Of a DNA stretch of 64,000 nucleotides, positions 1-7,916 are shown one piece after another. The notes below the pieces were generated by a model, which was given only the letters and a program-made list of their open reading frames with translations, did no database searches and was not told the DNA's origin. Numbering within the stretch: the stretch's first letter is position 1; every line of letters begins with the position of its first letter. The position numbers were made by a program, and so were the translations under genes. Source of the stretch: Eubacterium sp. (GTDB lineage: Bacteria > Bacillota > Clostridia > Peptostreptococcales > Anaerovoracaceae); contig JAFWHX010000016.1 of NCBI GenBank assembly GCA_017533915.1, positions 1 to 64,000 of the forward strand. Direction: 5' to 3'.

Positions 1-89
1 ACACGTTCTGCACCAATGGCATTGGCAACAGTCTCCTGGGTCATATGCTTACCGGATCTTAAAGCCCGTAGTTGCCTGCTAAAAGACAT
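1..89 (-). CDS. HTH (XRE-type) regulator, N-terminal part only, cut by window edge
   Basis: Reading the minus strand from an ATG at 89 gives 29 codons that run off the left edge. The visible start is MSFSRQLRALRSGKHMTQ followed by ETVANAIGAER. The pattern of a short basic helix, Arg-Ser-Gly-Lys, then MTQETVANAIG is the first half of a Cro/C1-type helix-turn-helix, where helix 2 starts at the T-Q-E. A purine-rich AGAGGA lies about 10 bases upstream of the ATG. The gene is tandem to, and downstream of, the nitrilase-family gene at 186-983. The rest of the protein and its targets cannot be seen. This is an inference from 29 residues. Confidence 0.6.
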   Translation of the reverse strand, partial: MSFSRQLRALRSGKHMTQETVANAIGAER

Positions 90-185
90 GTATTATCCAT
101 CCTCTCATTTTGTTGAGTCGCCTCTCCGCTTCAGCTCGACAAACTGGAATTTGTCGTCATTTACAATCGGCCTTTACAATTATCT

Positions 186-983
186 TCACTCATACAGATC
201 CGTTCTTCGAAGAGATGTGTATGGCCGTTGGTGACGTTTTAGGGTTGCTCCGGAAAGATTCACCTCTGCCAGCATTAACTCTTCCTGATCTCCCGCCATT
301 TCAATCGTCTCGCCATCAAAGCCTGCAACTAGCGACTCGCCGGAGAACTCCATGCTTCCTTCCACTCCAACTCTGTTGCACATTGCTACATTGACACTGT
401 TTTGGAATGCTTGAACCTTTATCTCCCATTGAAACACATCAGAGGGCTCTGACTTAGTATTTGCTGTAGGGACAATAATCAGCTCCGCACCGCGTAGAAC
501 TTCCGTACGAATGCTCTCAGGATAGTGGCGATCAAAGCACACAACAATCCCGATTTTACCTAACTTCGTATCAAAGACCATAAACCCTTCTTCAGACGGA
601 GTGTAATAGCTCTGCTCATAGAACATTTCACATTGAGCGACATGAACCATCTTCTGTCTGCCGATGATTTCTCCCTGATCATCAATCAAAAGGCTCATAT
701 CGTATCTATGCCCTTTTTCCTCAATATAAAAGTTGGGGGAAGCAAATATGTGGTTTTCCCGGCATGCATCTCTTATTCCCTTCACATATTGACTATCTTC
801 CGTAAGAACATATTGCTCCACATCGCGGTCAGGATTTTGAGGAAAAAAGGGACACAACTGAATCTCAGGAAAGCAAATTAGTTCCGCTTTATTCTCCGCA
901 GCCTGCCTGATAAATTGCAGCGACTTTTCATAGTTGCTCCGAATAACAGATGACATCTTCATCTGAGCTAATGCAATTCTCAT
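186..983 (-). CDS. Carbon-nitrogen hydrolase (nitrilase superfamily)
   Basis: About 265 residues, the normal size for a single-domain nitrilase-superfamily amidohydrolase, cytoplasmic. The Glu-Lys-Cys triad can be placed: Glu in CFPEIQ (near residue 40), Lys in GRQKMVHVA (near 110) and the nucleophile Cys in GIVVCFDRHYPES (near 145). The Cys motif and overall layout resemble N-carbamoylputrescine amidase and omega-amidase-like branches, but the substrate cannot be read from sequence. I chose the ATG at 983 because GGAG sits 8 bases upstream; a GTG five codons earlier has no such site. It is followed on the same strand by an HTH regulator fragment, which may be co-transcribed. No sign of truncation. 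Confidence 0.85.
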   Translation of the reverse strand: MRIALAQMKMSSVIRSNYEKSLQFIRQAAENKAELICFPEIQLCPFFPQNPDRDVEQYVLTEDSQYVKGIRDACRENHIFASPNFYIEEKGHRYDMSLLIDDQGEIIGRQKMVHVAQCEMFYEQSYYTPSEEGFMVFDTKLGKIGIVVCFDRHYPESIRTEVLRGAELIIVPTANTKSEPSDVFQWEIKVQAFQNSVNVAMCNRVGVEGSMEFSGESLVAGFDGETIEMAGDQEELMLAEVNLSGATLKRHQRPYTSLRRTDLYE

Positions 984-1035
984 TCTCTTCTCCTTCACAA
1001 ATCCCGAGTTGTCGCGCTGACATCTATCTCACAGT

Positions 1036-1134
1036 CTCAACCCTGCGCTATCCAAATCACTAACTCAACCCTACCGCAAAAACATCTAAACCGACCACTC
1101 AACCCTATGACATCTAAATGGCCTACTCAACCCT
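1036..1134. repeat. Degenerate short direct repeat, CTCAACCCT core, four copies
   Basis: The core CTCAACCCT occurs at 1036, 1064, 1098 and 1126, so the spacing is 28, 34 and 28 bases. The spacers share CATCTAAA-like segments. It lies between the nitrilase-family gene and the rRNA methyltransferase gene, with no open frame worth calling. Unit and spacers are too degenerate for CRISPR. Confidence 0.6.
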
Positions 1135-1212
1135 CCGGCAGAAGCGGTTGATATGTTCTGACAGAGCGATTTTTGCGGTCAAATCCACCCGCTGCCGCTG
1201 ATGGCCCGATGC

Positions 1213-1244
1213 CCGAAAAGCCCGGAAATACGGCGCTTTTTCGG
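1213..1244 (-). terminator. Inverted repeat just after rlmD stop, possible terminator
   Basis: On the minus strand, CCGAAAAAGC pairs with GCTTTTCGG across a loop of about 13 bases, starting four bases after the methyltransferase stop codon. The T-run lies inside the 3' arm rather than after it, so termination is plausible but not textbook. Confidence 0.45.
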
Positions 1245-1247
1245 CGG

Positions 1248-2888
1248 TCAGTCCTTTACCCGTGACATCAATACTACGCACTCAACGTGGCCTGTATGCG
1301 GGAACATGTCGACTGGCGTGGCTTTGATGAATCCATATCCGTTTGCGGTCAGGTATTTCACGTCTCTGGCAAGTGTCGCAGGATCGCACGAAACATACAC
1401 GATCCGAGCTGGAGAGACCATGGCGACTGCGGCAAGGAGCTTTTCATCGCAGCCTACTCTCGGAGGGTCTAACACTGCAACGTTCACGGATGCGAGCACG
1501 TCCCTCGCGAACCATTCTGTACTCCCCTCTTCAGGCTCATCACAGCTTTGCTTGCCCTTATCGTTATCAACGGCTTCCCTGCCTTCTCCTGTCACGCCGG
1601 CAGCTGACGAAGCATGCTCGCTCATCCTCCCGAGGATATCCGGAAGCACATCTTCTGCTGCTCCGCAGATATATCTTGCGTTGATCACACCATTTATCAC
1701 AGCGTTCCTGTTAGCATCGAGCACGGCGGACTTATTGGATTCTATTCCAAGCACGCTCACCGTATCGTCCATCCTGTCTTCCAGATAAAGACCTATACTC
1801 CCTACTCCGCAGTAAAGATCCAGAAGTGAATCACCAGGCGAGAGCGCCGCATACTCAAATACCTTATCATACAGTTTGACAGTCTGTACAGGATTAACCT
1901 GATAAAACGACATCGGCGAGATCTCAAACTTCACTCCGCCAAGCTCTTCAGAAACAGTCTTCTTCCCGGCGATCAAAACCGGCACATTCTTGTCATTTAC
2001 GATGTATACACTTTCCAGACTCCAGCATATCGGCTTACCTGTTTCATCTTTCAGTCCTGCCGTATCACTCTGTTCCTCTCTTGACAGCGCATCTTCATCA
2101 GCAAAAGAGATCCTGTTTATCTGAGCATCCATCATATCGATCAATCTTCCTGCTTCCGGTATGTTCGTGCCGTTTATCTCAAGCACTACCATGACCTCGC
2201 CTGTTTCGAAGCAGGATCTGACTATGACATCTTTCAGAAGCCCCTTCCTGGTTTTGCTGTCAAAGCACGTTATCTTCTCCTGCAGCATGAATGTCCTGAG
2301 TGACGATGCGACCGCCTCTGCGGGTGGAGCCTGAATCCTGCATACTGGGCAATCCACTATGTCATGCGACCCTGCTCTGTAAAAGCCTACTACCGGATCA
2401 TCGCCATTCCAGCCGACCTGAAATGTGACTTTATTGCGATAATAATACGGTTCATCCATAGCAATCGTATCACAGACTTCTGGTCCTTCGATCCCGCCTA
2501 TCCTGATAAGATCCTGTATGATCTGCCTCCGCTTGATCTCGACCTGCTTTTCATAAGCAAGCTCACAGTACTGACATCCGCCGCACGCAGAAGATTTTGA
2601 TGCTGCGCTGCCGTGATCTTCCGGATCTGACGGCATGCCGTGATCTTCAGAGCCGTGAATAGCACCGAGGTCGCAGAAACTGTCGACCCTGTCAGGAGAT
2701 GGCTTTATGATTTCTACTGCCTCGGCTTCAGCGTATTTTTTCTTCGCTCGGTAGCATTCAGCCATCACAGTATCGCCTGGCAGTGCTCCGCGAACAAAAA
2801 CGGCAGCTCCGTCAGAGTCTCTTCCCACTCCCATGCCATGAGAAGTGATATCTGTTATATGTATTTCCTGTACCTCGCCTTTTACCAT
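1248..2888 (-). CDS. rlmD: 23S rRNA (uracil-5-)-methyltransferase, RlmD/TrmA family
   Basis: 546 residues. Order: N-terminal TRAM-like RNA-binding domain (about 1-60; HITDITSHGMGVGRD), an iron-sulfur motif (CGGCQYC near 107-113), central domain, and SAM-dependent methyltransferase domain (LLDLYCGVGSIGLYL). DPPRVGCDEKLL and the catalytic Cys in IVYVSCDPATLARD are both present. The family transfers a methyl from SAM to C5 of a uridine in 23S rRNA. The protein is about 100 residues longer than usual because of three hydrophilic insertions: one rich in Asp/His/Ser between the first cluster Cys and CGGC, one near residue 270, and an acidic one near 440-470 before the DPPR motif. Catalytic residues are intact, so the insertions probably sit in surface loops. 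Choice between RlmD, RlmC and RlmCD activity is uncertain. Confidence 0.85.
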   Translation of the reverse strand: MVKGEVQEIHITDITSHGMGVGRDSDGAAVFVRGALPGDTVMAECYRAKKKYAEAEAVEIIKPSPDRVDSFCDLGAIHGSEDHGMPSDPEDHGSAASKSSACGGCQYCELAYEKQVEIKRRQIIQDLIRIGGIEGPEVCDTIAMDEPYYYRNKVTFQVGWNGDDPVVGFYRAGSHDIVDCPVCRIQAPPAEAVASSLRTFMLQEKITCFDSKTRKGLLKDVIVRSCFETGEVMVVLEINGTNIPEAGRLIDMMDAQINRISFADEDALSREEQSDTAGLKDETGKPICWSLESVYIVNDKNVPVLIAGKKTVSEELGGVKFEISPMSFYQVNPVQTVKLYDKVFEYAALSPGDSLLDLYCGVGSIGLYLEDRMDDTVSVLGIESNKSAVLDANRNAVINGVINARYICGAAEDVLPDILGRMSEHASSAAGVTGEGREAVDNDKGKQSCDEPEEGSTEWFARDVLASVNVAVLDPPRVGCDEKLLAAVAMVSPARIVYVSCDPATLARDVKYLTANGYGFIKATPVDMFPHTGHVECVVLMSRVKD

Positions 2889-2965
2889 AGTTGATCAGCA
2901 CCTCGACCGAAAGGATATTATTACATTAATAAGAAGTGATCCCTAACGCCGCATCTACTGTCCCT

Positions 2966-3757
2966 TCACTCTACTTCAGCTGTGTCTTTCTTTTTGCAGC
3001 AATGCTTCTTTTTCCGGAACACAGGATGTCTGTAGCGGTAACGTCCTTCCAGTTTGTTTCCGTACTGAATAGCGCCGCATCTCACACACGACATGCAGAA
3101 TACGCATTTCTCAAGAACCCAGGTAGGTTTGCCGTCTACCATCTCGATCGCTTTCACCGGGCATCTCCTTGCGCAGACACCACAGCTCACGCATTTATCG
3201 TTAACATAGAATGGAGCAGTAACACGCGATCTGTCATACGTTGGATAGTTCGCTGTAGAAAGGGCTATCTCCGCTATCCCTGCTCCTTCTTTCACACATT
3301 CTCTGTCTCTGATCTTCTCTGCAATCACATCAAGTCTTTTCTCAGACGCTTCCAGTATTGGTTTTGCCGCATCTTCATGAGGCGGCTCGTAAAGGATCGC
3401 AAAGTTTGCCGGCATCTTGACGCCGAATACAGCCGACAGCTGAAGACCAGCTTTCTTCACTTTCTGCTCCAGTCTCCAGCCGGCGCCCATCATCATGCCC
3501 CCATACGTCAAAACCCCGAAAAGATATGATGGGGCATTTTCGAACTGCACCTTTTCAAGAAATTCATTCACTATAGACGGAAGGCCGCCGTAATATATCG
3601 GGCACACGATCCCGACCGGCTCATCATCAGCCGGCGCAAATACAAATTCCCCATTCTGTACACAGTCAGTAATACTTATCAGATCACCGTGAAGGTTTTG
3701 CTGGAGCTTGATCGCGGCCGCATAAGAATTACCCGTACCAGTAAAGTAAAACGTCAT
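2966..3757 (-). CDS. EFR1-family flavodoxin/4Fe-4S ferredoxin fusion protein
   Basis: 263 residues. Residues 1-160 form a flavodoxin-like fold: YFTGTGNSYAAA is the FMN phosphate loop, and GIVCPIYYGGLPSIV follows. The C-terminus carries ferredoxin motifs: a classical CVSCGVCARRCPVKAI, then CVFCMSCVRCGAIQYG. Members of this family (EFR1, often with radical SAM or nitroreductase partners in anaerobes) are presumed one- or two-electron carriers in the cytoplasm. The second cluster motif is odd. Spacing is C-x2-C-x2-C-x2-C without the Cys-Pro expected in CxxCxxCxxxCP, as though about three residues were deleted, while the flanking AIQYG and RYRHP are normal. The partner enzyme is not in this window. 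The gene stands alone between rlmD and a repeat block. Confidence 0.8.
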   Translation of the reverse strand: MTFYFTGTGNSYAAAIKLQQNLHGDLISITDCVQNGEFVFAPADDEPVGIVCPIYYGGLPSIVNEFLEKVQFENAPSYLFGVLTYGGMMMGAGWRLEQKVKKAGLQLSAVFGVKMPANFAILYEPPHEDAAKPILEASEKRLDVIAEKIRDRECVKEGAGIAEIALSTANYPTYDRSRVTAPFYVNDKCVSCGVCARRCPVKAIEMVDGKPTWVLEKCVFCMSCVRCGAIQYGNKLEGRYRYRHPVFRKKKHCCKKKDTAEVE

Positions 3758-3852
3758 AGATGGTCTCCTTTCTTTGATACCATTATTATATCAATTCCAT
3801 CGAAGCGCGTAAACAACTGCCTGCCTCGCAAATACCAAAAGGCTTCAGCGCG

Positions 3853-4020
3853 TCAACACAGGTCGCGGCCTCTGAAGACTCCGATCGATCAAAGCGCAAA
3901 ACATCGGTCGAGGCCTACGAAGACTCCGATCGACCAAAGCGCAAAACACACCGATCGCGGCCTACGAAGACTCCGATCGATCAAAGCGCAAAACACACCG
4001 ATCGCGACCTTCGAAAATTT
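3853..4020. repeat. Tandem repeat, 45-47 bp unit, about four copies
   Basis: The landmark GAAGACTCCGATCGA recurs at 3874, 3919 and 3966, with a degraded fourth copy near 4013. The unit also holds AAAGCGCAAAACA and a GATCG-rich segment. The array fills most of the gap between the EFR1 gene and the terminator of the HTH/zinc-ribbon gene. No coding function is evident. Confidence 0.75.
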
Positions 4021-4031
4021 CAATCGCAATT

Positions 4032-4061
4032 AAAAACCCCCGCTGCTTATCACAGCGAGGG
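4032..4061 (-). terminator. Intrinsic terminator of the HTH/zinc-ribbon gene
   Basis: Minus strand: CCCTCGCTG, loop TGATAAG, CAGCGGGGG, then TTTTT. The stem has nine positions with one G-T wobble and a direct T-run, 31 bases beyond the stop codon at 4092. Confidence 0.85.
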
Positions 4062-4091
4062 TGTAGACCATATTCAAACTTATAATGTCCG

Positions 4092-4859
4092 CTATCTTTT
4101 CTTATACATCACCAGCTCTGGATCTGCTCCATCTTTGCCATAAGTGCAGATCAGTATAAAATCCATGTTCGCCAGCACACCGAAGCATCGCTCTCCACCG
4201 AATTCTGATTCCAACTGATTACCGAGATATGTCGTCTGATCGTTAAGAAATTTCACATTCATTCCGCTCGGAAGTCTGTATTCCAGGTTGACGAACTTAC
4301 CAACAAGCGCATTCAGCTTTTCTACCTTTGGCATACCTTCGATCCGCAGATCGTTTATTTCTTTGATCAGCTGTGCCTTGAACTCCTCGAACTGTCCGCC
4401 GTCGCTCAGTTCATTATACCTTTTCCAGTAATCCAGTTTAGGCAGAGTATCTCTCATATACGCACGTGCATCTGCCTCAGAAAAATTATCACTTACCATA
4501 TTCTTTACACAGACATCGATTAGATCATCCATGTTGCTGTATGTATAGTTTCCATCTGCATAACACCATTTGCAATAATCTTCGTTAAACTCCCCATCCG
4601 GCTCCTTACTGATAAGGCTGTCTTCATTGAGCGGCATACCGCAGCACTGACATACAAGCTGGCGCGGACTTCCCAGAATCGTATTTATCGACACGTCGAA
4701 TTCCTTCGAAAGAAGCTTCAATGTATCTGTATTAGGTTGTGTCTCTCCGTTCTCCCATCTGCTTACTGCCTGCCGTGTCACCATTACTCTTTCAGCCAGC
4801 TCATCCTGTGAAAGCTCATGCTCCTCGCGGAGTTTTTTTAATACTTCTTTTGTTTCCAT
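4092..4859 (-). CDS. HTH regulator with zinc-ribbon and uncharacterised C-terminal domain
   Basis: 255 residues. Residues 1-60 are a Cro/C1 helix-turn-helix (LSQDELAERVMVTRQAVSRWENG, a very well-kept family pattern). Residues about 68-105 are a Cys4 zinc ribbon with two C-x2-C pairs (CQCCG and CKWC). After that comes an alpha-helical segment and a C-terminal region of about 90 residues ending LVMYKKR that resembles the small domain seen in zinc-ribbon regulators of Clostridia. The family is annotated as putative transcriptional regulators; ligand and targets are unknown. TTGACA and TATAGA occur upstream, but 21 bases apart, so the promoter spacing would be unusually long. GGGG sits 9-12 bases before the ATG. 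It is transcribed alone and ends in a strong terminator. Confidence 0.8.
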   Translation of the reverse strand: METKEVLKKLREEHELSQDELAERVMVTRQAVSRWENGETQPNTDTLKLLSKEFDVSINTILGSPRQLVCQCCGMPLNEDSLISKEPDGEFNEDYCKWCYADGNYTYSNMDDLIDVCVKNMVSDNFSEADARAYMRDTLPKLDYWKRYNELSDGGQFEEFKAQLIKEINDLRIEGMPKVEKLNALVGKFVNLEYRLPSGMNVKFLNDQTTYLGNQLESEFGGERCFGVLANMDFILICTYGKDGADPELVMYKKR

Positions 4860-5030
4860 AGCATTGATCCCCTATCTATACTGCTTGTTATTCTTTATGT
4901 ATGTCAACCGTACCATCCACGATACAATTATGTCTCATCCAGAATACGAAAACAAGCAACTGGCTGTTGCGGACAGTCAATCATTGCCTGCTGCTTCATA
5001 CTCTGCTTCTCATTTGATTCCTGCTCATTT

Positions 5031-5314
5031 TTCTACAGAATCTCCTCTTGTAGGCTGATTCCGTCTACAGAATGAGAAAGATCATGCAAAAGGAGATCAT
5101 TTTCAATCATTTCTTGCTTTCTGTAGACAGAATCAGGGTTTTCTGGCCATTTCTGTCTACAGAATGAGAAAAATCTTGCAAAAGGAGATCATTTTCGATC
5201 ATTCTTTGCTTTCTGTAGACAGAATCAGGGGGTTTCTGGCTGTTTCCGTCTACAGAATGAGAAAAAACAGCAAAAGTGATATCATTTTTGCTTATTTTCT
5301 GCTTTCTGTAGACG
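5031..5314. repeat. Hairpin-forming tandem repeat, 92-93 bp unit, three copies (locus 1)
   Basis: The motif GTCTACAGAATGAG recurs at 5063, 5155 and 5248 (period 92-93). Each unit ends in TTCTGTAGACAGAA, whose exact reverse complement TTCTGTCTACAGAA begins the next unit about 18-20 bases later, so each junction can fold into a 14-bp stem. The inner part, TGCAAAAGGAGATCATTTT, is also kept. The same family, with the same period and the same leading TTCTACAGAATCT segment, recurs at 42126-42504. Confidence 0.85.
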
Positions 5315-5405
5315 AGCAATTGATCATGAGTATGGCTGACTGCGGATCACATTCAAATCTGGTACAAAATATAATTTGCAAATATATGTGTGTCCGAATA
5401 ACAGC

Positions 5406-5537
5406 CATCTCAACAATCACAATTTGACAGAATGGCGCCATCTCAACAATCACAATTTGACAGAATGGCGCACATCTCAACAAATCACAATTTGACAGAA
5501 TGGCGCCCATCTCAACAATCACAATTTGACGAAATGT
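5406..5537. repeat. Tandem repeat, 33-35 bp unit, four copies
   Basis: CATCTCAACAATCACAATTT followed by GACAGAATGGCGC starts at 5406, 5439, 5473 and 5508. Copies are nearly identical, differing by one- or two-base insertions. With no variable spacer between units this is a simple tandem array, not CRISPR. From 5538 to 5630 I see nothing recognisable. Confidence 0.85.
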
Positions 5538-5630
5538 AACCTATCTCGGCAGATCCGAATCGTCCGAACTCATGACAACTAATCAGATCTGAAGTTGTCT
5601 CGCTCGAAGCTCCTACTAAGCCAGCTGATC

Positions 5631-5656
5631 AAAAAAGCGGCGCTTGTCGCACCGCT
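5631..5656 (-). terminator. Terminator of the V-ATPase operon
   Basis: Minus strand: GCGGTGC, loop GACAA, GCGCCGC, TTTTTT. The seven-bp stem has one wobble. It lies 105 bases after the subunit D stop, with no other gene between. Confidence 0.85.
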
Positions 5657-5761
5657 TCCCTAATATTTTGCCATGATGTACGTCAGACGCCGCAATCTGA
5701 CTTTACATTTCTCGCTTCGTCGTGCCACGTTTCTTTGTGACACTCCGCATCACGTCACGCC

Positions 5762-6454
5762 TTATACTCTTCCGCTCGGATCAGCTCCGCGAGTCTCTTC
5801 ACGCTCCTCGTAGTGGTGAGCATCCTCGAGCACCAGATCTTTCATCTTCATGAGTCTGGTCTTGGTATCCCTGTCGTTCTCCTCGAGCTTCATCGAGATG
5901 TATTTTATGTTCGTCTCGCACTCCGGGATCACGACATATTCCAGCGCATTAACACGGCGGCGGGTCTTCTCGATCTCATCAGCCATGAGCTGACAGGCTT
6001 TCTCTTTCTCAGCAAGCTCGAGCATGTCGGGCAACACATCTGCAAGAGACTTTACTGCCATATCAAGATCGCCTGAAGTAAAAGCAAAGCCATATGAATA
6101 GATGTCATTCGGGTCAGCAGTTCTGGTCTTTACCTCAAACTGCGGAATGTTCACACTCATGACATTTTTCCTGTGCATTTCCAGGCTTACCTTCTGTTTT
6201 GGCGCCATAAGTGCTGTATTCAGGGCATACTCATCCATGCCGGCTTTCGCGATGACGAAATCTGTATTCGCCGCACGGATGCCTGCTTCGACTTTCTTCC
6301 TTAATTCCATGTTTTTCCTGACCATGATCATGAACTGGCGCATCAGTTCGTCACGCTTGTCTTTAAGAAGCTTATGCCCCTTACGTGCGATCTGAAGCTT
6401 GTGCTTGATGCGTGACAGCTCCATTCTGGTCGGGATTATCTGACTAGATGCCAT
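5762..6454 (-). CDS. ntpD: V-type ATPase subunit D
   Basis: 230 residues, the usual size for NtpD. It is the long coiled-coil rotor shaft that sits inside the A3B3 head and joins it to the K ring through the F-type subunit. The start MASSQIIPTRMELSRIKHKL and the helix LKDKRDELMRQF match the family N-terminus. The C-terminal helix holds the classic RRVNALEYVVIPECETNIKYI segment. I chose the ATG at 6454 because AGGAA lies 8 bases upstream; the open frame extends further but without family similarity. Last gene of the operon, 91 bases after subunit B. Confidence 0.93.
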   Translation of the reverse strand: MASSQIIPTRMELSRIKHKLQIARKGHKLLKDKRDELMRQFMIMVRKNMELRKKVEAGIRAANTDFVIAKAGMDEYALNTALMAPKQKVSLEMHRKNVMSVNIPQFEVKTRTADPNDIYSYGFAFTSGDLDMAVKSLADVLPDMLELAEKEKACQLMADEIEKTRRRVNALEYVVIPECETNIKYISMKLEENDRDTKTRLMKMKDLVLEDAHHYEEREETRGADPSGRV

Positions 6455-6545
6455 TACAAATTCCTCTTGCTTATTATACCAATAATGCACCGACTTTTTC
6501 GGTATGCTATGTGTTTTCTGAAGCGATTCCCTAAAACGCAAAGCA

Positions 6546-7916
6546 TTATTTATCGTAGTACTCGTCGAGCCACTTGTCATTGATACGCTTGAGCTCGCTT
6601 CTTGGAAGCAGACGAAGCAGCTCCCATCCTATATCGAGCGTCTCCTCGATGGAACGGTCTGTATCATATCCTTGGCTGACGTATTTCTCTTCAAATTTAT
6701 CAGCGAATTCAGCGTATTTGAGGTCGATCTCTGTAAGTGCTGCCTCACCGAGGATCGTCATGAGTTCTTTCGCGTCCTTTCCACGTGCGTAAGCCGCGAA
6801 GAGCTGGTTCATCGTGTTCGCGTGGTCGCCTCTTGTCTTTCCCTCGCCGATACCTTTATCCTTAAGTCTTGAAAGTGACGGCAGTACGTTGATAGGCGGC
6901 TGAAGTCCCTTTCTGTAAAGATCACGTGACAGTATGATCTGTCCTTCTGTGATATATCCGGTAAGGTCCGGGATCGGGTGCGTCTTATCGTCTTCAGGCA
7001 TGGACAGGATCGGGATCATCGTGATCGATCCGTTCTTTCCTACCTGACGGCCTGCTCTCTCATAGATCTGAGCAAAGTCAGTATACATGTATCCAGGATA
7101 TCCTCGCCTTGCAGCGACCTCTTTACGGGCGGCTGATACCTCACGGAGTGCATCTGCGTAGTTCGTTATGTCCGTAAGAATTACGAGCACGTGCATATCC
7201 TTCTCGAACGCAAGGTACTCAGCAGCAGTAAGCGCCATTCTCGGGGTGGAGATACGTTCTACCGCAGGGTCGTTCGCGAGGTTCACGAACATGACCGTCC
7301 TGTCGATCGCGCCAGATTCTTTGAACGAGTTTACAAAGAAGTTCGATTCCTCGAACGTTATTCCCATTGCTGCGAATACTACAGCGAACTTCTCATTCGT
7401 TCCTCTTACCTTAGCCTGCTTTGCTATCTGCGCCGCGAGCTGTGCGTGTGGAAGTCCTGACGCTGAGAATATCGGGAGCTTCTGCCCTCTTACCAGCGTG
7501 TTCAGTCCATCGATAGCGGATATTCCTGTCTGTATGAACTCCGCAGGATATACTCTCGCGGCAGGGTTCATCGGAAGTCCGTTGATGTCGCGTCTTTCAT
7601 CCGGCAGGATCTCCGGCAGTCCGTCGATAGGTCTACCTATGCCATCAAAAACTCTACCGAGCATATCTTCTGAAACTCCGAGCTCCATGCTGCGCCCCAG
7701 GAATCTCACTTTACTCGAATCAAGGTTGATGCCGGCCGAATTCTCGAACAGCTGGACCATTGCGTTAGTCCCGTCCACTTCGAGTACTTTGCATCTTCTT
7801 TTCTCGCCGTTTGACAGCTCTATCTCACCGAGCTCGTTATATGTGACGCCTTCGACCCCGCGGACCATCATAAGAGGTCCGGCGACTTCCTGTATAGTTC
7901 TGTATTCCTTAGGCAT
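6546..7916 (-). CDS. ntpB: V-type ATPase subunit B (regulatory, non-catalytic)
   Basis: 456 residues, full length. Alternates with subunit A in the head and supplies an arginine to its ATP site. As expected for B, the P-loop is degenerate ([10 protein letters not shown] instead of GxxxxGKT). The segment [18 protein letters not shown] and [22 protein letters not shown] are hallmark B-subunit sequences. Its ATG overlaps the stop of subunit A by one base (TAATG), so translation is coupled. Confidence 0.96.
   Translation of the reverse strand: MPKEYRTIQEVAGPLMMVRGVEGVTYNELGEIELSNGEKRRCKVLEVDGTNAMVQLFENSAGINLDSSKVRFLGRSMELGVSEDMLGRVFDGIGRPIDGLPEILPDERRDINGLPMNPAARVYPAEFIQTGISAIDGLNTLVRGQKLPIFSASGLPHAQLAAQIAKQAKVRGTNEKFAVVFAAMGITFEESNFFVNSFKESGAIDRTVMFVNLANDPAVERISTPRMALTAAEYLAFEKDMHVLVILTDITNYADALREVSAARKEVAARRGYPGYMYTDFAQIYERAGRQVGKNGSITMIPILSMPEDDKTHPIPDLTGYITEGQIILSRDLYRKGLQPPINVLPSLSRLKDKGIGEGKTRGDHANTMNQLFAAYARGKDAKELMTILGEAALTEIDLKYAEFADKFEEKYVSQGYDTDRSIEETLDIGWELLRLLPRSELKRINDKWLDEYYDK

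Noticed and set aside
4864-5058. 64-codon plus-strand frame beside the HTH/zinc-ribbon gene
   Set aside because: No ribosome site, no family pattern, and it runs into the repeat array.
5406-5537. CRISPR array
   Set aside because: Units follow one another without variable spacers, and no cas gene is in the window. The same holds for the arrays at 3853, 41843, 42126 and 42711.
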